From Gammaproteobacteria bacterium (GTDB lineage: Bacteria > Pseudomonadota > Gammaproteobacteria > Methylococcales > DRLZ01), in NCBI GenBank assembly GCA_022600935.1, contig JAHZJL010000106.1:1-33648 (forward strand): 33,648 bases of DNA, read 5' to 3'. The first letter of the stretch is position 1. Each line of letters begins with the position of its first letter. Made by a program: the position numbers and the translations under genes. Shown piece after piece: positions 27,526 through 33,648 of the stretch. Below the pieces are notes generated by a model. It saw nothing but the letters and a program-made list of their open reading frames with translations, was not told where the DNA came from and did no database searches.

Positions 27526-28572
27526 ATGAACAAAACTCCAAAAGCAATAGCATTGATATCCGGTGGTCTGGATTCCCTGCTGGCGGCTAAGATAATTCAG
27601 GAACAAGGTGTTACAGTTGAAGGGATCAATTTTTTCACCGGGTTTTGCGTGGAAGGCCATACCCATGCAATTCGAAAAAAAGACCAAAATAAATCAAAGC
27701 GAAACAATGCGTTATGGGTAGCTGAGCAATTAAATATTCCACTACATCTCGTGGATATCATCGAAGAGTATAAGGACATTGTGATCAATCCCAAACATGG
27801 TTACGGCGCCAATTTGAATCCGTGTCTGGATTGCAAAATCTTCATGGTTTCCAAAGCCCTGGAATGGATTGAATGCAGTGATTACGAGTTTGATTTCATT
27901 GTCACTGGCGAGGTGATCGGCCAGCGTCCCATGTCTCAGCGCAAAGAAACCATGCCTGTTATTGCCGAACAGTCGGGTGCTAATGATCGACTGTTGAGAC
28001 CACTGTGTGCCAAGAACCTGCCTGAAACATTGCCAGAACGAATGGGATGGGTGGACAGGGATCAATTATTCGATTTCAGCGGGCGAAATCGCAAACCACA
28101 GATGGCATTAGCCAGACAGTTTGGTTTTGACGATTATGCCCAACCGGCAGGTGGTTGCTGTTTTTTAACAGACCAGAATTACGCGACAAAGCTTGCCGAT
28201 TTATGGCAGGCCAGGGGCGAGAAGACTTATGAATTGGACGATATCATGTTGCTGAAAGTTGGTCGGCATATCCGTCCCAAACCACACTTTAAATTGATCG
28301 TTGCACGCGAAGAAGGTGAAAACCGTTTTTTGCAGGGCTATAAAAAACAATTTACATCGATGCAGCCGGTCAGCCATGGTGGGCCTCTCACTTTGCTGGA
28401 TGGTGTTCCCACAGACGATGATCTGAAACTGGCAGCACAGATTACCGCACGTTACAGTCAGGGCAGGGATGCAGATTCAGTGACAGTGGAAGTGATCATG
28501 AACGGGCAGAGTTCTGAATTACATGTCAGTCCATTACCGGCACAAGACGTGATGTCAGAATGGATGATTTAA
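27526..28572 (+). CDS. PP-loop ATP pyrophosphatase, tRNA thiolase-like (MnmA/ThiI-related)
   Basis: A 348-residue protein. SGGLDS (residues 12-17) is the ATP-binding PP-loop. Cys100 and Cys103 in NPCLDCK and Cys211/Cys212 in PAGGCCFLTD sit where MnmA-type enzymes carry their catalytic and sulfur-relay cysteines. VTGEVIGQRPMSQRK fits the substrate-binding part. The C-terminal part (about 215-300, DIMLLKVGRHIRPKPHFKLIV) resembles the small RNA-binding module seen in NFACT proteins, from memory. Such proteins are often annotated as tRNA methylaminomethyl-2-thiouridylate methyltransferase, but the true target is not established. The stop overlaps the start of a TusA-like gene, which supports sulfur transfer to RNA as the function. 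It is not MnmA itself. Confidence 0.75.
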   Translation: MNKTPKAIALISGGLDSLLAAKIIQEQGVTVEGINFFTGFCVEGHTHAIRKKDQNKSKRNNALWVAEQLNIPLHLVDIIEEYKDIVINPKHGYGANLNPCLDCKIFMVSKALEWIECSDYEFDFIVTGEVIGQRPMSQRKETMPVIAEQSGANDRLLRPLCAKNLPETLPERMGWVDRDQLFDFSGRNRKPQMALARQFGFDDYAQPAGGCCFLTDQNYATKLADLWQARGEKTYELDDIMLLKVGRHIRPKPHFKLIVAREEGENRFLQGYKKQFTSMQPVSHGGPLTLLDGVPTDDDLKLAAQITARYSQGRDADSVTVEVIMNGQSSELHVSPLPAQDVMSEWMI

Positions 28573-28802
28573 TGGAGACACAGCATTCTCTGGATACCCG
28601 AAATTTGCTTTGCCCGTTACCTGTGATTCGAACCCAGAATCTGGTTAAAACATTGAATCCTGGTGAAACTGTTGAAGTCGTGGGAACCGACCCGGGGATT
28701 ATGAATGATATCCCGGCCTGGTGCCGGATCAATGGCCATGAAGTCCTGGAATCAACAACCATCGAAAACGAATACTTTGTTTGCTTGAAAGTTGGCGATT
28801 AA
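28560..28802 (+). CDS. TusA-like sulfurtransferase
   Basis: An 80-residue (76 from the second ATG) sulfur carrier of the TusA/SirA family. The motif LLCPLPVIRTQNLVKTL contains the CPxP signature, with Cys18 as the persulfide-bearing residue, and GETVEVVGTDPGIMNDIPAWC follows as usual, with an extra Cys near residue 54. It starts inside the end of the thiolase-like gene: ATG at 28560 overlaps by 13 bp, or ATG at 28572 overlaps by one base as TAATG. The second has better spacing from GGATG. Coupled expression implies it delivers sulfur to the adjacent PP-loop enzyme. Confidence 0.88.
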   Translation: MDDLMETQHSLDTRNLLCPLPVIRTQNLVKTLNPGETVEVVGTDPGIMNDIPAWCRINGHEVLESTTIENEYFVCLKVGD

Positions 28803-28981
28803 CCAGCCACAAAAGGGAAATATTCACTTTGTTCAGACGATACAAGAACCTGGATTGAATTAGAGTCTTTACCTTTCTTTTGTATTACTCTATATAACAG
28901 CCAATTACATCCTGTATCGACTGTCGTGACTGAACTGGCAGAAGCTTGACGAGATTGAGTAAATCGTGATTTGAACAAGAT

Positions 28982-29020
28982 GAAGATTGTCAGTTGATAT
29001 CACAACACAGTACAATCTTC
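28982..29020. repeat. 9-bp inverted repeat upstream of glnA
   Basis: GAAGATTGT (28982-28990) and ACAATCTTC (29012-29020) are perfect complements around a 21-nt spacer. They lie about 280-320 bp before the glnA start, at a distance suited to an enhancer or operator, though no consensus for a known regulator is matched. Confidence 0.45.
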
Positions 29021-29233
29021 TGTTGTATTGATAACCGGGCCATAAATTATAGTCTGATAGATTTCTATAACACCTGTAATACACCTTAACTGGAGTGTCT
29101 TGACTTGTCTTGTTTTTCTGGCAAGTCCGGTTGCTGTGTCGAGTCTCAGCGGTATGAATTGCTGAGTGTCTCATTCCAAAACGACAATAATACAGGAAAA
29201 TTATTCATCAATACGTTAAAACAATGGCTTAAG

Positions 29234-29248
29234 TGCCAATTGTTTGCA
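29234..29248 (+). promoter_or_regulatory. degenerate sigma-54-like promoter candidate for glnA
   Basis: TGCCAATTGTTTGCA has the -12 TTGCA intact and a G at -24 with the right spacing, but T replaces the first G of the -25/-24 GG pair. Sigma-54 control of glnA with NtrC is typical in gammaproteobacteria; this site would place the start near 29259 and leave about 40 nt of leader. Weak evidence. Confidence 0.3.
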
Positions 29249-29299
29249 TGTTTACTGCACAAATTATTTTCAACATTACCAGCCAAAGAGGAGGCTTAA

Positions 29300-30712
29300 A
29301 TGTCGTCACCAGCAGACGTTCTTAAAATGATAAAAGACCAGGAAGTGGAATATGTTGATTTCCGCTTTTGTGATACCAAGGGGAAAGAACAACATGTCAC
29401 AGTTCCTTCACATACTGTGGATGAGGAACTGTTTACAGAAGGTAAAATGTTCGATGGGTCTTCAATAGCCGGTTGGAAGAGCATTAACGAATCCGACATG
29501 ATTCTGATGCCAGACGCAAATACTGCGGTTATGGATCCATTTTTTGAAGACAACACCTTGATTCTGAGATGTGACATTGTTGAACCTGCTACCGGGCAGG
29601 GTTATGAACGCGATCCAAGAACTGTTGCCAAACGCGCAGAAGCTTATCTGGCGGAATCTGGAATTGGTGATACAGCATTTTTCGGTCCTGAAAACGAATT
29701 CTTTGTGTTTGACGATGTGAAATTCGGTACAGATCTTAACAAGACCTACTATGAGGTGGATTCATCAGAAGGTTGCTGGAACTCAGCCAGTGAATTCGAA
29801 GAAGGCAACATGGGTCATGCACCGGGTGTCAAAGGCGGTTACTTTCCGGTTCCTCCTGTCGATTCGCTGCATGATATCAGATCAGCGATGTGTAACACCT
29901 TGCAAGAGATGGGTATTTCCACTGAAGTTCATCACCATGAAGTGGCGACAGCTGGCCAATGTGAAATCGGCGTATTGTTCGATTCACTGGTCAATAAGGC
30001 TGATCAGGTATTATCGCTGAAATATGTGGTTCAAAATGTAGCCCATTCATATGGTAAAACTGCGACGTTTATGCCTAAACCACTGGTTGGTGATAACGGC
30101 AACGGTATGCATGTTCACCAGTCAATCAGTAAAGACGGTAATAACCTGTTTACCGGTGATGGCTATGGTGGTTTGTCTGAAACTGCATTTCATTACATTG
30201 GCGGCATTATTAAACATGCCCGTGCAATTAATGCCTTTACCAATGCTTCAACCAATAGTTACAAACGTTTGGTCCCAGGATTTGAAGCTCCTGTTATTTT
30301 GACTTACTCGGCACGAAACCGCTCGGCTTCTGTTCGTATTCCGTATATTGCCAATCCAAAAGCACGTCGTATCGAAGTTCGTTTCCCTGATTCGACGGCT
30401 AATCCTTACTTTGCATTTGCAGCGATGTTGATGGCAGGAATTGATGGCATCAAGAATAAAATTGATCCAGGCAAACCAATGGATCAGGATTTGTATGAAT
30501 TGACTCCGGCTGAAGAGGCTCAGCTTCCAACTGTGTGCCATTCATTCGACCAAGCCTTAAAAGCCTTGTCTGATGACAGAGAGTTCCTGAAAGCAGGCGG
30601 TGTGTTCACGGATGATATGATTGATGCATATATTGAACTGAAGATGGAAGAAGTAACATTACTTCGCCAGTCTACACATCCTGTTGAATTCCAGATGTAT
30701 TACAGCTTGTAA
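29300..30712 (+). CDS. glnA: glutamine synthetase, type I
   Basis: Forms glutamine from glutamate, ammonia and ATP as a dodecamer in the cytoplasm. The 470-residue length, FDGSSIAGW latch motif, the [10 protein letters not shown] metal-binding strand, [32 protein letters not shown] and [19 protein letters not shown] are all characteristic of GSI-beta. Tyr399 in [10 protein letters not shown] is at the position of the adenylylated tyrosine, so GlnE control is expected. A strong GGAGG lies before the ATG. A solid terminator follows the gene, so it is probably monocistronic; ntrB and ntrC are not adjacent. Confidence 0.98.
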   Translation: MSSPADVLKMIKDQEVEYVDFRFCDTKGKEQHVTVPSHTVDEELFTEGKMFDGSSIAGWKSINESDMILMPDANTAVMDPFFEDNTLILRCDIVEPATGQGYERDPRTVAKRAEAYLAESGIGDTAFFGPENEFFVFDDVKFGTDLNKTYYEVDSSEGCWNSASEFEEGNMGHAPGVKGGYFPVPPVDSLHDIRSAMCNTLQEMGISTEVHHHEVATAGQCEIGVLFDSLVNKADQVLSLKYVVQNVAHSYGKTATFMPKPLVGDNGNGMHVHQSISKDGNNLFTGDGYGGLSETAFHYIGGIIKHARAINAFTNASTNSYKRLVPGFEAPVILTYSARNRSASVRIPYIANPKARRIEVRFPDSTANPYFAFAAMLMAGIDGIKNKIDPGKPMDQDLYELTPAEEAQLPTVCHSFDQALKALSDDREFLKAGGVFTDDMIDAYIELKMEEVTLLRQSTHPVEFQMYYSL

Positions 30713-31041
30713 GCAACACCTGGTTTGTAAGAGCAGTTCACAAAATGCCACTGACGAATGTTTCGTTTCAGTGGCATTTTTTATTGTGGAATTTGCTGTG
30801 TATATTCTGTGTCGGTGATGTTTCTGGTAAAGATAACCTGATTATTTTCGATACACGAGATTGAATTGATATTTTTTAAGGCGATGGATAAATATTTCAT
30901 GCCAGATTGCGCCGTATTTTTATTCATCTTCAAGGCGAGACAGACCGCGCCACCAAGGGCTTGTACAACGTCGAAGACGGATAAAAAGACAAGCAAGATG
31001 GTATGAGAATTTTACAAATCGCTTAACATCCTGGGGTTAAC
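30713..31041. other. convergent spacer after glnA with a GC-rich block
   Basis: It holds the glnA terminator. A minus-strand open frame of 71 codons (30781-30996) has no ribosome-binding site and ends in the terminator. The segment about 30875-30985 is locally richer in G and C and may be a dispersed non-coding repeat or a decayed gene end. TTAAC...GTTAA lies at about 31022-31039. Confidence 0.4.
30742..30784 (+). terminator. rho-independent terminator of glnA
   Basis: AAAATGCCACTGA (30742-30754) pairs with TCAGTGGCATTTT (30768-30780), and an inner CGAA/TTCG stem closes the loop. A T-run follows. Because A residues flank the other side, it can work in both directions and could also end the convergent transcript. 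Confidence 0.92.
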
Positions 31042-32682
31042 TTATAAAAAATCATATCCGGATGTAGGAATGGGTTCTACCCGTTTGACTTCAGTAATAT
31101 AGAGATATTCCAATACTACGTAACCTAGTCCAAGGTTATTCATTTTAGTCACAACCGCACCCGATGATCGTTCCTCTTCATGTACAACGATCATATCGCT
31201 CATTTTGAATCCACGAGATTCCACCAGTAAATAAAGCCGCACTGAGTCATTGATTCTTTTATGGAATGCCAAGGCAACATTTTTGGTTATTTCCGGTTTT
31301 GACTCTGTGGTCTGATTGTTATTAATCGAGGGTTTTTCTTTTTCGACCAACTCAATGGTCACTGCTTGAACTGAATTTGTGACATTCTTGAGTTCAAACA
31401 ATGTGGCACCATCTGTGCCAGGGACCAGCATTCTGGAAATCAACCCGATGCCATATTCATTTGTTTCACCATCGGCCTTTCTATAACCTACCAGACTGCC
31501 TATTGCAATCTGGTTGCCGGAGTCAAGTGTACATTTAAGACATTTTCTGGCGGTCACTTCAGCCTGGAACAGTGATGACGACTGCTCATCATCTTGATGT
31601 AAAATTGCTTCTGCAATTGCATTAAGACCAATTGCTATTTCCCTGTGCAAGCTTGAATCGAAAATGACCGGTTGTCGCGCTGGCTCACCCTCCCATTGTC
31701 TGTGAATATGCTTAATGACCTCAGGGTCAAATGAATTTTCTGTAACAGGAAATGCAGTTGCTGCAAAATAACGACCCAGATTGGATTCCATTGGTTCAGC
31801 TTTCTGCAACAATACTTTAATAGCATCATCCATAAAGAGTTGAAAGGTATCACTGTCTTCGTCAATATCAGCATCTATTTTTGCCCATGACGGAGCTTTG
31901 TCAGTATCCATGCAAATGAAATAACCTAATGGAATCTGGCCAGGGGCTATTTTTTCGAGTTTAATCTTTGTTGCCCAGTCATTCAGGAAATGATCGAGAC
32001 GCATGATTTCCCGGTCATACATGCCATAGGGGTCAGCCATGCTTAATGCGATAATTTTTTTATAGGTATCAGCTATTGTCGTTGTTGCATCTGCTGAACT
32101 TGAAAAAAACTTAATTCGTGTTGATTCACTGGCTTTTTGAGGAAGAATATTGAACAGCGAATGAATATCCATCCAGATCCAGGTTGGTTCTGCGACATGA
32201 GCGATATAATGTGTTTTAAGAATATTGCCCAGCAGGGTCAGAATTCTTTGTATCAATATCGGGCAATATTTGGAAAATGCCCGATTACCAAGCTGCTCTT
32301 GACCTGTTTTAAGCAGATACCAGTAAGCATTGGCATATTCCCTGATAATATCGACCTGTAAACTGACAATTTTTTGAGTTTTTTCAGAGAGAGGAAGCGA
32401 TTCACCACAAATCTTGAAGTGCAAAAATTCTTCAACACCCAGGTAGACCGACTGAAATGCTTCCAAGGTATTAAACTGATCCTGAAATGCAATAGTGGAA
32501 TTATTGATTTTAATCAGTTTTTCATGAAACTGACGGGTCACCATCCCGGTATTGACAGTCGGCAGATCATCCAGCCATTCTCTAATCGCATGTTGTTTAT
32601 ATGCAAGAGCATTGACTTGCTTGTCTTGTGGTTCGACAAGCTTTAAATAATAGAGATTCCTGACTCTGGGTTTATTAGCCAT
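31042..32682 (-). CDS. hypothetical protein, 546 residues, possible PilZ-like C-terminus
   Basis: No named family recognised. The first 330 residues look all-helical (WLDDLPTVNTGMVTRQFHEKLIKIN, LLKTGQEQLGNRAFSKYC), with no signal peptide or membrane span. The C-terminal 170 residues are predicted beta-rich, with GSLVGYRKADGETNEYGIGLISRMLV, a linker of Asn, Gln and Thr, and a last segment that could be a degenerate PilZ-type barrel. The usual RxxxR and D/NxSxxG c-di-GMP motifs are not seen, so c-di-GMP binding is unproven. The ATG is preceded by GCAAAG. A 16-bp palindrome lies 77 bp upstream. It is a single gene between convergent glnA and the tRNA-Leu. Confidence 0.65.
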   Translation of the reverse strand: MANKPRVRNLYYLKLVEPQDKQVNALAYKQHAIREWLDDLPTVNTGMVTRQFHEKLIKINNSTIAFQDQFNTLEAFQSVYLGVEEFLHFKICGESLPLSEKTQKIVSLQVDIIREYANAYWYLLKTGQEQLGNRAFSKYCPILIQRILTLLGNILKTHYIAHVAEPTWIWMDIHSLFNILPQKASESTRIKFFSSSADATTTIADTYKKIIALSMADPYGMYDREIMRLDHFLNDWATKIKLEKIAPGQIPLGYFICMDTDKAPSWAKIDADIDEDSDTFQLFMDDAIKVLLQKAEPMESNLGRYFAATAFPVTENSFDPEVIKHIHRQWEGEPARQPVIFDSSLHREIAIGLNAIAEAILHQDDEQSSSLFQAEVTARKCLKCTLDSGNQIAIGSLVGYRKADGETNEYGIGLISRMLVPGTDGATLFELKNVTNSVQAVTIELVEKEKPSINNNQTTESKPEITKNVALAFHKRINDSVRLYLLVESRGFKMSDMIVVHEEERSSGAVVTKMNNLGLGYVVLEYLYITEVKRVEPIPTSGYDFL

Positions 32683-33174
32683 CTTTGCAAATAAAATCGG
32701 ATACTGTTACTGTTTGCACCGTGATGTATTACACCGTCAATCAAATATTGGTTCAACCATCAATTTAAATTGATTCTGAGAACCTGAATTTTAAAAGGGA
32801 CACGTCAAGACACGATTGAATCGGTTAACATCACCAACAAACAATTGTTCAAGTTTGAGGTCACAAATTGATAGTATGTCTGGAACTCCCACCTTCAATC
32901 AATGCCGAGCATCATTCACAAGTATAGGATATTTTGACTAATTTGCTGATTTATTGATGATCTCTAAAGCAAAAATCAGAAGATATCAAATTTAATCGTT
33001 GTTCGTGTCAATGAAAAGTTCAATCACAAGGTTATACAGCAGGAGCAGTATTAATTAAAATAGCCTGCTCGACCAGAAATTCCCTGCAACCGAATGTAGA
33101 CAAATACACAAATCAGTACAAAATTAGGCTGGATTTACACTTAAAACTACCTTAGAATAATCTGCTGTTCATTC
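32683..33174. other. AT-rich intergenic region upstream of tRNA-Leu
   Basis: About 490 bases without a convincing gene. It contains a 16-bp palindrome (32759-32774), and TAGAAT at 33153-33158 is a possible -10 box for the tRNA with no clear -35 partner. Confidence 0.5.
32759..32774. repeat. 16-bp perfect palindrome ATCAATTTAAATTGAT
   Basis: A perfectly symmetric AT-rich sequence, 77 bp upstream of the leftward 546-residue gene. Size and position suit a dimeric regulator's operator. AT-rich palindromes can also arise by chance. Confidence 0.5.
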
Positions 33175-33261
33175 GCCGGGGTGGTGAAATTGGTAGACAC
33201 GCCGGATTCAAAATCCGGTTCTGGCAACAGAGTGAGGGTTCAAGTCCCTCCCCCGGCACCA
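33175..33261 (+). tRNA. tRNA-Leu, anticodon CAA
   Basis: The 87-nt gene folds as a class II tRNA. The acceptor stem GCCGGGG pairs with CCCCGGC, followed by A and an encoded CCA. The anticodon stem CCGGA/TCCGG closes the 7-nt loop TTCAAAA with anticodon CAA. The variable arm is long, and the T arm GAGGG-TTCAAGT-CCCTC is standard. It lies directly before an integrase gene, so its 3' end is a likely attachment site. Confidence 0.97.
33235..33261 (+). other. probable attachment site in the tRNA 3' end
   Basis: Tyrosine integrases commonly use the T-arm and acceptor stem of a tRNA as attB. The gene remains intact here, and the integrase starts 158 bp downstream in the same direction, which is the usual layout for attL. 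The second copy should lie beyond the window; none was found inside it. Confidence 0.45.
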
Positions 33262-33385
33262 TTTGTTACTTATTCATATTTTCTCAATTCCTACTATTTT
33301 TATTGAATAACAGTAAGTTAATCTGGTTTCATGGCTTATGGTGACTTGCATTTTCACCCATAAATACCCATTTTTTTGATAAACT

Positions 33386-33405
33386 TTACGCCAAAATTAC
33401 GCCAA
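33386..33405 (+). repeat. two TTACGCCAA repeats, 11-bp period
   Basis: TTACGCCAA occurs at 33386-33394 and again at 33397-33405 with two A bases between, one helical turn apart and just before the integrase ribosome-binding site. This could be an integrase arm-type or excisionase binding site. Confidence 0.55.
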
Positions 33406-33418
33406 GCGAGGTGGGATG

Positions 33419-33648
33419 ATGGCAACATTCAGAAAACGTGGGAAATCGATTCGTGCAGAAGTGTACAAGCATGGTGAACGCCGATCTGCGACGTTTGATA
33501 CGATGGCAAAAGCCCGTGAATGGGCTGTCGTCACAGAATCGGCAATTTTAGAACACCAGAACACCGACATAATTCCCAATAAAACCGTCGGTGATGCGTT
33601 TGAACGGTATGCACGAGACGTCTCACCGTCCAAAAAAGGCGCCCGCTG
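33419..33648 (+). CDS. tyrosine recombinase / phage-type integrase (partial, runs off the window)
   Basis: Only about 76 residues are visible; the frame is open to the end. MATFRKRGKSIRAEVYKHGERR followed by ATFDTMAKAREWAVVTESAI and TVGDAFERYARDVSPSKKGAR is the typical arm-binding N-terminus and start of the core-binding (SAM-like) domain of phage-type integrases. The catalytic R...HxxR...Y part lies outside. Two ATGs are adjacent (33416 and 33419); the second has a better distance to GAGG. It stands 158 bp after tRNA-Leu, marking the edge of an integrated element whose cargo continues to the right. Confidence 0.85.
   Translation, partial: MATFRKRGKSIRAEVYKHGERRSATFDTMAKAREWAVVTESAILEHQNTDIIPNKTVGDAFERYARDVSPSKKGAR

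Larger units (their letters stand above)
28803..29299. other. intergenic region upstream of glnA
   Basis: About 500 bases with no convincing gene; a minus-strand open frame at 28905-29174 has no features of a real protein. It contains a 9-bp inverted repeat (28982-29020) and a degenerate sigma-54-like site (29234-29248), listed separately. Confidence 0.5.

Noticed and set aside
29119-29136. TGGCAAGTCCGGTTGC as an exact sigma-54 promoter for glnA
   Set aside because: The distance between GG and GC is 11 instead of 10 bases; sigma-54 spacing is strict.
28905-29174. 89-codon minus-strand frame upstream of glnA
   Set aside because: No ribosome-binding site, no recognisable domain and atypical residue composition.
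1-33648. CRISPR array or cas genes
   Set aside because: No regularly spaced direct repeats of array type and no Cas-like protein were seen.

Overview
The window looks like chromosomal DNA of a moderately AT-rich gammaproteobacterium. The gene order glyQ-glyS-gmhB-plsC, a two-domain ArgA, an AcnA-type aconitase, type I glutamine synthetase with a conserved adenylylation tyrosine and an exosortase-A-associated ligase all point to a free-living gammaproteobacterium, possibly of the Oceanospirillales/Pseudomonadales/Alteromonadales sort. The species cannot be told from the sequence.

Layout. Positions 1-1216 hold a REP-associated (IS200/Y1-like) transposase gene with small palindromes in front of it. 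From 1422 to 6169 all genes run leftward: a translationally coupled TldE-like/TldD-like pair, an alpha/beta hydrolase and a membrane zinc-ribbon protein. An AT-rich spacer (6170-6916) with a candidate promoter and small ORF leads into a rightward three-gene operon (6917-10892): a cysteine-rich lipoprotein, a protein resembling the N-terminal part of VioB, and a ferritin-like protein resembling the C-terminal part of VioB. Leftward genes follow: argA, a polysaccharide deacetylase overlapping an exosortase-A-associated O-glycosylation ligase, a Tim44-domain protein, glgA and acnA. A rightward SPOR-domain gene sits opposite the leftward glyQ-glyS-gmhB-plsC cluster. Next come a TPR protein and dodecin (leftward), a PP-loop tRNA thiolase-like gene coupled to a TusA-like sulfur carrier, and glnA with a clear terminator. 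A leftward 546-residue protein of unknown function follows. The window ends with tRNA-Leu(CAA) and the start of a tyrosine integrase, probably the left edge of an integrated element.

Most genes are housekeeping. The least ordinary part is the 6917-10892 operon. VioB is a single protein of about 1,000 residues that makes the indole-pyruvate imine dimer in violacein synthesis. Here the same architecture appears as two overlapping genes totalling 997 residues, preceded by a secreted lipoprotein, with no VioA, C, D or E partner nearby. I read it as a candidate uncharacterised oxidative system rather than violacein synthesis. Secondary points of interest are the thiolase/TusA pair, overlapping inverted repeats at the acnA promoter, the orphan exosortase-associated ligase pair and the tRNA-Leu integration site.
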